Below are positions 1-5,000 of a DNA stretch of 6,100 bases, in pieces (position 1 is the stretch's first letter; each line of letters starts with the position of its first letter). The DNA lies in assembly GCA_037190175.1 (NCBI GenBank), contig JBBCJM010000046.1, positions 1 through 6,100 of the forward strand. The letters run 5' to 3'. Source of the stretch: JBBCJM01 sp037190175. Lineage in GTDB: Bacteria > Pseudomonadota > Alphaproteobacteria > Rhodobacterales > Rhodobacteraceae. Under the pieces are notes generated by a model. The model was not told the DNA's origin. It saw nothing but the letters and a program-made list of their open reading frames with translations, and ran no database searches. A program made the translations under genes and the position numbers.

Positions 1-305
1 ATCGGTTCGAGGAACCGCTGGCTTGGGGGCGCGAAGCCCCCGGCGCTTGCCACCAAGTCCAACCGGAACAGCTTCTCGCGCCCGCTAGCCCCCCGCACCA
101 GCGTCAGCCGCGTGGGCGCCACGCCAAGGGCGCGGGCCAGCAGCAGCCGCACGGCCTCGTTCGCCCTGCCGTCCACCGGCGGGGCGTTGACGCGGGCGGT
201 CAGGCGGCCGTCATGGGCCAGTTCCAGCCCCTCGGCCCGGGCGCGGGGCTGCACGCGCAGGGCGAAGGTGGCGCCGGGGCGGGCGAGGTGGCTGAGGTCG
301 GTCAT
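1..305 (-). CDS. DUF167 (YggU-like) family protein, 3' end outside window
   Basis: The ATG at 305-303 opens a frame that reads MTDLSHLARPGATFALRV and stays open to the window edge (101 codons visible). The core matches the DUF167/YggU family: a basic QPRARAEGL strand, then RVNAPPVDGRANEA around residues 43-56 (the family's most conserved block, PPxxGxANxA), a helix LLLARALGV, and LVRGASGREKLFRL around residues 70-82 (family pattern xSGxxSRxK). Family members are small soluble proteins of roughly 80-100 residues with no firmly known function. Here the conserved domain ends near residue 84, but the frame continues with at least 17 further residues (starting VASAGGFAPP) across a G/C hairpin, so the tail is unusual. 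The gene is divergent from the lipoprotein gene, with 98 bp between the starts. No strong Shine-Dalgarno is visible; a GAGGGG lies about 14 bases upstream. Family call is secure; the C-terminus and function are not. Confidence 0.85.
   Translation of the reverse strand, partial: MTDLSHLARPGATFALRVQPRARAEGLELAHDGRLTARVNAPPVDGRANEAVRLLLARALGVAPTRLTLVRGASGREKLFRLDLVASAGGFAPPSQRFLEP
25..41. repeat. G/C inverted repeat (hairpin) inside the DUF167 frame
   Basis: The plus strand reads GGGGGC-GCGAA-GCCCCC: six-base perfect arms with a five-base loop. On the minus strand the loop is TTCGC, containing a TTCG. No U-run follows on the minus strand, so it is not a canonical intrinsic terminator, but its place just past the conserved end of the DUF167 domain is where a terminator-like hairpin would be expected. 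Function is inferred only. Confidence 0.45.
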
Positions 306-355
306 GGCCGGAACAAAACCCCTCGGCGGCCGGTTGCGCAAGGCCCCGGGCGGGA

Positions 356-384
356 TTGGCGTTTCCCCGCCCCGGGGCTATCCT
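356..384 (+). promoter_or_regulatory. Probable sigma-70 promoter of the lipoprotein gene
   Basis: A -35-like TTGGCG (356-361) and a -10-like TATCCT (379-384) are separated by exactly 17 bases. The expected transcription start is near 390-392, at the edge of the GAGGAG ribosome binding site (391-396), which gives a leader of only about 12-14 bases before the ATG at 404. The spacer is very G/C-rich and contains the palindrome CCCCGGGG. This is the best promoter match in the window, but it is not experimentally supported. Confidence 0.45.
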
Positions 385-403
385 GTGGCCGAGGAGTTTC
401 CCC

Positions 404-808
404 ATGCGCCGCCCCCTGATCCTTGCCGGCCTCGCCCTGCTCGCCGCCTGCGGCACCCCGCAGGAACGCTGCATCCAGCGCGAGACGCGCGACCTGCGCA
501 CGCTGAACCGGCTGATCGCCGAGACCGAGGGCAACCTCGCCCGCGGCTATGCGCTGGAGCAGGTGACGGTCTGGGACGACTACTGGAGCACCTGCCTGCG
601 ACCGCAGCCGCCGGGCGAGGACGGGGTACGCCCGCCGCCGGTGCCCGAGCCCTGCCTGCGCGAGCGCGCGCGCACCGAGACCCGGCCGCGCGCGATCGAC
701 CTCAACGCCGAGCGGGCCAAGCTGGTCTCGATGCAGGAGCGGCGGCGGGATCTGTCGCGGGCGGCCGAGCGGTCGGTGGCCCAGTGCCGGGCGCAGTTCC
801 CGGAGTGA
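404..808 (+). CDS. Small secreted lipoprotein of unknown function
   Basis: A 134-residue protein. The ATG at 404 was chosen over an in-frame upstream ATG (356) because GAGGAG sits seven bases before it and because it places a textbook lipoprotein signal at the N-terminus: MRRP, a hydrophobic stretch ILAGLALL, and the lipobox L13-A14-A15-C16. C16 would be lipidated and become the mature N-terminus; the following G17 gives no Asp inner-membrane retention signal, so outer-membrane placement is plausible. The mature part has helical charged segments (about 24-55 and 97-131) flanking a Pro-rich linker (67-83). Four further cysteines, C23, C64, C84 and C128, could form two disulfides in the periplasm. 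I recognise no family domain. It stands alone on its strand, with its own promoter, and converges stop-to-stop with the SDR gene. Gene and lipoprotein nature are well supported; the role is unknown. Confidence 0.8.
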   Translation: MRRPLILAGLALLAACGTPQERCIQRETRDLRTLNRLIAETEGNLARGYALEQVTVWDDYWSTCLRPQPPGEDGVRPPPVPEPCLRERARTETRPRAIDLNAERAKLVSMQERRRDLSRAAERSVAQCRAQFPE

Positions 809-1615
809 TCACCAGGCGGGTGCGCCGCCCCCTTCGCGCAGCGACCGCCCGCCGTCCAGCACCAGCACCTGCCCGGTCATGAAGCCCGAGGCGTCGGAGG
901 CGAGGTACTGCACCGTCTCGGCCAGTTCCGCGGGGGCGGCGATGCGGCCCAAGGGCGTGGCCTCGACGATGGCGGGGCGGAAGTCGGGATGTTCGCGGAT
1001 CTGCGCCTGCAGGCTGGCGCTCATCACCGAGCCGAAGGCGATGCAGTTCACCCGGATCCCCTTCGGCGCCAGCGCCAGGGCCATGGAGCGGGTCATCTGC
1101 TCGACCGCCGCGGTGCTGATCGCATAGCCCAGCAGTTCCGCCTGCCCCCGCGGCGCGGCGGTGGAGGAGAGGTTGACCACCGTCCCCGCCGGCCCCTCCT
1201 GCCTCGTGCGTTCGGCCTGCGCGATCATCCGCCGCGCCGCCATCTGGGTGAGCCGCAGCGCGGGGATGAGGTTCATCTGCCACAGCAGGTCCACGTTGTC
1301 CTTCGCGGGGTCCAGCGCGTCCGACGCCGCGAAGACCCGCGCCGCGTTCACCACCACGTCCACCCGGTCGAAGGCGTCCACCGTGGCGGACAGCAGGTTG
1401 GCGATGGTCAGCCGTTCCCGCAGGTCGCCGCCGAAGATCCGCACCGCGCCCTCGGCCCGCGCGGCCTCGCCGAACTCGGCCTCCAGCCGCGGCTCGTCGA
1501 TGTCGGCGCACATCACGTTGACGCCCTTGTCCAGCAGGTGGCGGGCCACGGCCAGCCCGATGCCGGCGCCGGCGCCGGTGACGATCGCGGTCTTGCCCTG
1601 GATCGAAAGCGTCAT
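809..1615 (-). CDS. SDR-fold protein (short-chain dehydrogenase/reductase family) lacking the catalytic lysine
   Basis: A 268-residue protein starting at ATG 1615-1613. Rossmann-fold features are clear: the dinucleotide-binding TGAGAGIG at residues 13-20, an acidic D38 at the end of strand 2 (usually an NAD rather than NADP preference), a modified NNAG motif reading NAAR at 90-93, N115 at the catalytic-Asn position, strand 5 with S150/S151, Y164, and the C-terminal FMTGQVLVLDGG at 245-256. Length is normal for a classical SDR. The family's YxxxK motif reads Y-A-I-S-T (164-168): the lysine that binds the nicotinamide ribose and lowers the tyrosine pKa is threonine (codon ACC). Standard oxidoreductase chemistry is therefore doubtful; it may be a non-classical enzyme or a binding/regulatory protein. 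Its ATG overlaps the methyltransferase stop codon (ATGA), so it is probably translated by coupling as the last gene of the clpS operon. Family is certain; substrate is not predictable. Confidence 0.9.
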   Translation of the reverse strand: MTLSIQGKTAIVTGAGAGIGLAVARHLLDKGVNVMCADIDEPRLEAEFGEAARAEGAVRIFGGDLRERLTIANLLSATVDAFDRVDVVVNAARVFAASDALDPAKDNVDLLWQMNLIPALRLTQMAARRMIAQAERTRQEGPAGTVVNLSSTAAPRGQAELLGYAISTAAVEQMTRSMALALAPKGIRVNCIAFGSVMSASLQAQIREHPDFRPAIVEATPLGRIAAPAELAETVQYLASDASGFMTGQVLVLDGGRSLREGGGAPAW

Positions 1616-2616
1616 CTGCGGCCTCCGGGCTGCGGCGCCGGGCGGGTGCAGCGCAGGACGCGGAAGGTCCCGTCGCCGCCCGCTTCCTCGACCTGCCGGA
1701 ACAGCGCCGCGAGGGGGGCAGCATAGGGCAGATGCCGGTTGGCGACCAGCCAGAGCGCGCCGTCGGGGGCGAGGATGCGGGCGGCATTGGTCAGGAAGGC
1801 GGCGCCCAGCGCCGGATCGGCGGCGCGCCCGGCATGGAAGGGCGGGTTCATCACCACCCAGTCGGCCAGCCGGGCGGCGCGGAACCGGGTGGCGTCGGCC
1901 CAGTGGAAGGCGGCGCGGGGGTCGGTGACGTTCAGCCGCGCGCACTCCAGCGCCGCCACCTCGGCCTCCACCAGGTCCAGCGCGGCGACGCCCTCGCGTT
2001 GCAGCGCGGCATGGGACAGGTAGCCCCAGCCCGCCCCCAGATCGACGCCGCGGCCCTTGAGGCGGGGCGGCAGCGCGGCGGCCAGCAGCTGCGAGCCGGG
2101 GTCGGGGCCATCGGCCGAGAACACCCCCGGCCGGGTGATCCAGCCGCCTTCCACCTGCCGCGGGGCGTCGTTCCACTCCGCCGGCAGCGGGCCGGCGGGG
2201 AACACCGCCAGCTTGCCATGCGCGCGCACCACCGGCTCGCCCAGCGCCACATGGCGACGCAGTTCGGTCAGCAGCGAATCGATCCCGTCGGTCTTCTGCC
2301 CGTCCACCGCCACCGGCCCGCCGGGGGCCACCCGGGCCGCCGCCCCGGCGATCCAGGCGCGGGCGAGGTCGCGCGAGCGCGGCAGGAACACCACCGCCGC
2401 CGCGGCCGGCGGCGCATCGGACAGCCCCGGCACCACCCGCAGCCCCCGCGTGGCCAGGGCGTCGTGATCCGGCCGAAAGCCCTGCACCGCCACCACCCGC
2501 TCGGGGGGAAGCCCGGACAGATCCTCGCCCGCCCGCGGCCCCACCGCCAGCACCGGCCCCTCCGGCAGGCTCAGGGCGCCGCTGTCCAGCGCATGGGTCA
2601 GGCGGGAGGCGCGCAT
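1612..2616 (-). CDS. rsmC: RsmC/RlmG-type rRNA (guanine-N2)-methyltransferase
   Basis: A 334-residue protein, close to the 343 of E. coli RsmC, which makes m2G1207 in 16S rRNA of the small subunit using S-adenosylmethionine. The architecture fits: a diverged N-terminal half (about 1-140, with AVGPRAGEDL at 24-33 and GPVAVDGQKTDGIDSL at 100-115) lacking a clear SAM motif, followed by a catalytic C-terminal domain. SAM motif I is VDLGAGWGYL at 191-200, an acidic E217 lies at the end of the next strand, and the catalytic VMNPPFHAG spans 255-263; NPPFHxG is the hallmark of the RsmC/RlmG group. It starts 16 bases after clpS with only a weak GGG as ribosome binding site (8 bases before the ATG), so coupling to clpS is likely. 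Its TGA overlaps the SDR start by four bases. RlmG (23S m2G1835) is the main alternative; RsmC is favoured by length and common annotation. The exact target base is inference. Confidence 0.85.
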   Translation of the reverse strand: MRASRLTHALDSGALSLPEGPVLAVGPRAGEDLSGLPPERVVAVQGFRPDHDALATRGLRVVPGLSDAPPAAAAVVFLPRSRDLARAWIAGAAARVAPGGPVAVDGQKTDGIDSLLTELRRHVALGEPVVRAHGKLAVFPAGPLPAEWNDAPRQVEGGWITRPGVFSADGPDPGSQLLAAALPPRLKGRGVDLGAGWGYLSHAALQREGVAALDLVEAEVAALECARLNVTDPRAAFHWADATRFRAARLADWVVMNPPFHAGRAADPALGAAFLTNAARILAPDGALWLVANRHLPYAAPLAALFRQVEEAGGDGTFRVLRCTRPAPQPGGRR

Positions 2617-2621
2617 GGAAC

Positions 2622-2633
2622 GGGCCCGGGCCC
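2622..2633. repeat. 12-bp perfect palindrome at the clpS/rsmC junction
   Basis: GGGCCCGGGCCC is self-complementary and lies between the clpS stop codon and the rsmC start, covering the region where the rsmC ribosome binding site would be. As RNA it could pair within or between transcripts and limit independent initiation of rsmC. At this G/C content, a palindrome of this size can arise by chance. Confidence 0.3.
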
Positions 2634-2980
2634 TATTCCTTTTCCATCGTGCATTGCAGCGGGTGCTGGTGGCGGCGGGCGAAGTCCATCACCTGCGCCA
2701 CCTTGGTCTCGGCCACCTCGAAGCTGAACACGCCCACCACCGCCAGCCCCTTCTTGTGCACGGTCAGCATGATCTCGAAGGCATGGGCGTGGCTGAGCCC
2801 GAAGAACCGCTCCAGCACATGCACCACGAATTCCATCGGGGTATAGTCGTCGTTCAGCAGCAGCACCTTGTAGAGCGGCGGGCGCTGGGTGCGCGTCTTG
2901 GTCTTCGGCAGGATCGAGGTGTCGCTGTCGTTCCCGTTGCCCCCGGGCGGGCCGGACATGACGATGGGGCGGTGGATCAC
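2633..2980 (-). CDS. clpS: ATP-dependent Clp protease adaptor ClpS
   Basis: ClpS binds the N-domain of ClpA and delivers N-end-rule substrates (proteins with Phe, Leu, Trp or Tyr at the N-terminus) to the ClpAP protease in the cytoplasm. The 115-residue product carries the family's signature LLNDDYTPMEFVVHVL at 41-56. The N-degron pocket residues N43, D44, D45, the gate M49, V74 and H75 (in TVHKKG) line up with E. coli N34, D35, D36, M40, V65 and H66 at a constant offset of nine. The C-terminus, with EVAETKVAQV and HPLQCTMEK, also matches. I chose the GTG at 2980 because GGAG lies nine bases upstream (2990-2993); an ATG at 2959 gives a 108-residue version without a good ribosome binding site. 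The N-terminal 35 residues are flexible and Gly/Asp/Thr-rich, as usual. It is the first gene of the clpS-rsmC-SDR operon and has an A/T-rich promoter region upstream. Confidence 0.96.
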   Translation of the reverse strand: MIHRPIVMSGPPGGNGNDSDTSILPKTKTRTQRPPLYKVLLLNDDYTPMEFVVHVLERFFGLSHAHAFEIMLTVHKKGLAVVGVFSFEVAETKVAQVMDFARRHQHPLQCTMEKE

Positions 2981-3030
2981 GGCGCGTCGCTCCGGCTGGC
3001 GGAAGATTCGGATGAGGGTGTTCCTGCCGG

Positions 3031-3058
3031 AATATAGTTGATTCGGCGTTTCCGAAAA
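3031..3058 (-). promoter_or_regulatory. Candidate promoter of the clpS operon
   Basis: On the minus strand a good -10, TATATT (3036-3031), is preceded after 16 bases by a weak -35-like TTTTCG (3058-3053). The start would be near 3024, giving a leader of about 44 bases before the GTG at 2980. This is the most A/T-rich spot in the divergent region. An inverted repeat TTCGG-N5-CCGAA (3042-3056) lies across the spacer and -35, and a copy of ATTCGG recurs at 3006-3011 downstream of the start, so regulator binding is possible. No sigma-32 consensus is obvious. Confidence 0.4.
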
Positions 3059-3060
3059 GG

Positions 3061-3081
3061 GGGGCGGGGTTGCTCCGCCCC
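3061..3081. repeat. GC-rich hairpin between clpS and the HAD gene
   Basis: GGGGCGG (3061-3067) pairs with CCGCCCC (3075-3081) across a seven-base loop. On the minus strand the stem is followed by CCTTTT, a weak terminator-like tail that could stop antisense transcription coming through the HAD gene before it reaches the clpS promoter. On the plus strand it lies upstream of, and overlaps, a candidate HAD promoter. Either role is inference. Confidence 0.4.
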
Positions 3082-3098
3082 TCGCGCGGGCCTAAACC
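3070..3098 (+). promoter_or_regulatory. Weak candidate promoter of the HAD gene, leaderless geometry
   Basis: TTGCTC (3070-3075) and TAAACC (3093-3098) are 17 bases apart, each matching the sigma-70 consensus at three of six positions. The predicted start falls at or next to the A of the HAD ATG (3105). No Shine-Dalgarno is present before that ATG, which would be consistent with a leaderless mRNA. The match is weak and rests mostly on geometry. Confidence 0.25.
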
Positions 3099-3104
3099 GC
3101 CGCC

Positions 3105-3830
3105 ATGGCACCCCCCGAGAGCACCCGGCTGAGCGTGGTGGGCTTCGACGCCGACGACACGCTCTGGCACAACGAGACCTTCTTCCGCCTGACCCAGGCC
3201 CGCTTTGCCGAGCTTCTGGCCGACCATGCCGAGCCCGGCCACCTGGGCGAGCGCCTGCTGGCGGCAGAGCGGCGCAACCTCGGCACCTATGGCTATGGGA
3301 TCAAGGGCTTCGTGCTGTCGATGGTGGAGACCGCCATCGAGGTGACCGAGGGCGCGGTGCCGGCGAAGGTGATCGCCGAGATCATGGCCGCGGGGCGCGA
3401 GATGATGGCCCATCCCATCGACCTGCTGCCCCATGCCCGCGAGGCGGTGGAACGGGCCTCGCAAAGGTTCCGGGTGGTGCTGATCACCAAGGGCGACCTG
3501 GTGGACCAGGAGCGCAAGTTGGCGCAGTCGGGCTTGGGCGAGCTGTTCCACGGGGTGGAGATCGTGTCGGAGAAGACCCCGCAGGTCTATGCCCGCGCCT
3601 TCGCCCGCCACGGAGCGGGGGCCGCGGCGGCGGCGATGATCGGCAACTCGCTGAAGTCCGACGTGCTGCCGGCGCTGGAGGCGGGCTCCTGGGGCGTGCA
3701 CGTGCCGCACCACACCACCTGGGCGCTGGAACACGCCGAGCCGCCCCTGGGCCATGCGCGGTTCTCCACCCTGCCCGATTTGGGGGGGCTGGGGGCATGG
3801 CTGGCGGGGTTCGATGAGGGCGGGGGGTAA
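3105..3830 (+). CDS. HAD-superfamily hydrolase (probable phosphatase)
   Basis: A 241-residue cytoplasmic protein with all four HAD motifs in order: motif I FDADDT at 14-19 (nucleophile D15, acid/base D17), motif II LITKGD at 126-131 (T128), motif III K157 in SEKTPQVY, and motif IV GNSLKSDVLPA at 180-190 (D186, binding Mg2+ with D15). Residues 22-105 form a helical C1-type cap, so the substrate is probably a small phosphorylated metabolite; the YjjG/phosphoglycolate-phosphatase-like branch is the nearest resemblance, but substrate cannot be read from the sequence. The ATG at 3105 is the natural start, ten residues before the first strand, yet it has no ribosome binding site. The C-terminus ends in a glycine-rich EGGG. 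It diverges from clpS and converges with the alpha/beta hydrolase, with 9 bases between the stops. Family is certain, physiological role open. Confidence 0.92.
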   Translation: MAPPESTRLSVVGFDADDTLWHNETFFRLTQARFAELLADHAEPGHLGERLLAAERRNLGTYGYGIKGFVLSMVETAIEVTEGAVPAKVIAEIMAAGREMMAHPIDLLPHAREAVERASQRFRVVLITKGDLVDQERKLAQSGLGELFHGVEIVSEKTPQVYARAFARHGAGAAAAAMIGNSLKSDVLPALEAGSWGVHVPHHTTWALEHAEPPLGHARFSTLPDLGGLGAWLAGFDEGGG

Positions 3831-3839
3831 GGGGCCCTC

Positions 3840-4704
3840 TCACCGCTCCCTGCCGCGCCCGATGAAATCGGCCATCAGCTTCGCCGCTTCCGCCGCATGG
3901 GTTTCCAGCAGGAAATGCCCGCCGTCGAGAACATGCGCCTCCATTCGGGGCAGCGCCCGCATCCAGGACAGCGTCTCTGCCAGGTCGAAGAAGGCGTCGT
4001 GCCGGCCCCAGATCATCAGGGCGGGGGGCTGCCGCCCGGCCAGGTACTCGGCGATGGCGCCGAACCGTTCGACGTAGTTGCCATAGTCGGCAATCAGCGC
4101 GCGCTGCGCCTCCAGCCGGCCGGGACGCTGCATGACGCGCCAGTCCTCTTCCCAGCTTTCGGGCGGGATGCGCGCGGCCACGTCCTCGGGGACTTCCGCG
4201 ACGTACTGGTCGCGCGTGCCCTCGAAGGTCAGGTGCGCGGTGGCCTCGGCCTCGTTCTCCGGGGTCGGATCGGCCCAGTAGGCCTTGGTCGCCGCCCATT
4301 GCGGACCCATCCCGGTCCGGTGGGCGTTGGCGTTCTGGACGATCAGGCCCAGGACCTGCGTCGGCGCCTTCATGGCCAGGTGGAGCCCCACCGGCGCGCC
4401 GAAGTCGTGCAGGTAGAGGTAGCGCGGTCCGACCGACAGATGGTCCAGCAGTTCGGAAACCGCCTCGCCGAAGGCATCGAAGGACGGGGATGGCAGGACG
4501 TCCGAGTCCCCCGAAACCCGGCAGGTCGGGCGCGATCACCCATGCCGTCCTCGACAGGACGGGGACGACATCCCTGAAGGTCCGGGCAGAACTCGGAAAC
4601 CCGTGCAGGAGAAGCAGGGGCGGGCCGGATGCCGCCCCCGCGGTCACGAAGGACAAATCCGTGCCGCCCGAAAGCCGGAAGCGTCGTTTCTCTGCCGGTG
4701 ACAT
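3840..4704 (-). pseudogene. Alpha/beta hydrolase (epoxide hydrolase/haloalkane dehalogenase-like), broken by one frameshift
   Basis: Two minus-strand frames join to one complete protein. The first begins at ATG 4704-4702 (GGAG six bases upstream) with MSPAEKRRFRL, holds the oxyanion motif LLLHGFPSS (31-39) and reaches IAPDLPGFGG (57-66). From about 4507 the continuation is in the next frame: DVLPSPSFDAF, then LYLHDFGAPVG with the nucleophile D100 (codon 4406-4404), the acid D236 in WGRHDAFF, H263 in DGGHFLLETH, and a stop at 3842-3840. Removing one base in the C5 run at 4508-4512 gives PGFGDSD, the usual PGFGxSD of this family, and a 287-residue protein of normal length. The Asp nucleophile points to epoxide or haloalkane hydrolysis rather than an esterase (Ser). 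The second frame has no other damage, so this is either a recent mutation or a homopolymer sequencing error. As written, the first frame would read on out of frame, to 3484. Substrate unknown. Confidence 0.75.
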
Positions 4705-4718
4705 GCACAACTCCGGGC

Positions 4719-4730
4719 CGGTCGCGACCG
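4719..4730. repeat. 12-bp palindrome upstream of the hydrolase start
   Basis: CGGTCGCGACCG is a perfect palindrome beginning four bases upstream of the GGAG ribosome binding site of the alpha/beta hydrolase (4711-4714, minus strand). Its position would suit an operator in the hydrolase leader. One or two such palindromes are expected by chance in a window of this composition, so support is weak. Confidence 0.25.
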
Positions 4731-4827
4731 CAACGGCTCAACCCGGCTTTCGACCGTTCTGTTCCAGGCTGCCCGGCGTGGGCCGCGGTTACCCGGACTT
4801 CAACCCTTAGCGGCGGCCGCCCGGCCC

Positions 4828-4862
4828 GGGCGCATATCTGGTGCGCGGGAATCGGGGCGCAT
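4828..4862. repeat. Direct repeat GGGCGCAT x2 with an inverted half-site
   Basis: GGGCGCAT occurs at 4828-4835 and again at 4855-4862, 27 bases apart. Between them, TGCGC (4842-4846) forms an inverted repeat with the first copy (GCGCA-N7-TGCGC). They lie in the 296-bp divergent region between the hydrolase and the carboxypeptidase, which otherwise holds no gene. They could be regulator half-sites; this is inference. Confidence 0.25.
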
Positions 4863-4896
4863 GAAGAGATTTCCGCAAGCCATTGCCACAAAGGGG

Positions 4897-4925
4897 TTTT
4901 CGCATCGGCAAACCCGTGCTAGCCT
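4897..4925 (+). promoter_or_regulatory. Candidate promoter of the carboxypeptidase gene
   Basis: A weak -35-like TTTTCG (4897-4902) lies 17 bases before TAGCCT (4920-4925), which is preceded by TGC, an extended -10 feature. The start would be near 4932, leaving a leader of about 70 bases before the GTG at 5001. An inverted repeat GGGTTT-N10-AAACCC (4894-4899 and 4910-4915) overlaps the -35 and spacer, a position where a bound regulator would block RNA polymerase. Confidence 0.35.
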
Positions 4926-5000
4926 TCGTACTTGAGGCAGATCGCGCGACCCTCCGGCCAACAGGCGGGCGCGCGGCGGAAGGCAAGAGGGACCGGCGAC

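Noticed and set aside
356..403. N-terminal extension of the lipoprotein from the ATG at 356
   Set aside because: It would place the lipobox 16 residues further in, has no ribosome binding site, and overlaps the promoter.
1562..1579. GCCGGC-type tandem repeat
   Set aside because: It encodes the glycine/alanine-rich TGAGAGIG cofactor motif of the SDR protein; the repetition follows from codon use.
702..1787. Long minus-strand frame of 361 codons across the lipoprotein end, the SDR gene and the methyltransferase end
   Set aside because: It is an alternate frame of the SDR gene; its product is Arg/Gly/Ala-rich without domain motifs, while the overlapping frame has clear SDR motifs.
809..2176. 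Possible 455-residue fusion upstream of the SDR domain
   Set aside because: The part upstream of residue M at 1615 is an out-of-frame reading of the methyltransferase; the ATG at 1615 with ATGA overlap is the natural start.
2598..3755. 385-codon minus-strand frame over clpS and the HAD gene
   Set aside because: His/Arg/Gly-rich shadow typical of high-GC DNA; it opposes the HAD gene, which carries all four catalytic motifs.
3831..3839. Possible terminator between the convergent HAD and hydrolase genes
   Set aside because: Only nine bases separate the stops and no stem-loop with a U-run is present.
4370..4891. 173-codon minus-strand frame in the hydrolase/intergenic region
   Set aside because: It is the third frame of the hydrolase; no motif fits, and both real halves of the hydrolase lie in the other two frames.
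4705..5000. Possible small gene or structured RNA in the 296-bp divergent region
   Set aside because: No frame has a ribosome binding site with plausible coding content, and I see no tRNA, riboswitch or terminator fold; only short repeats and a candidate promoter are supportable.
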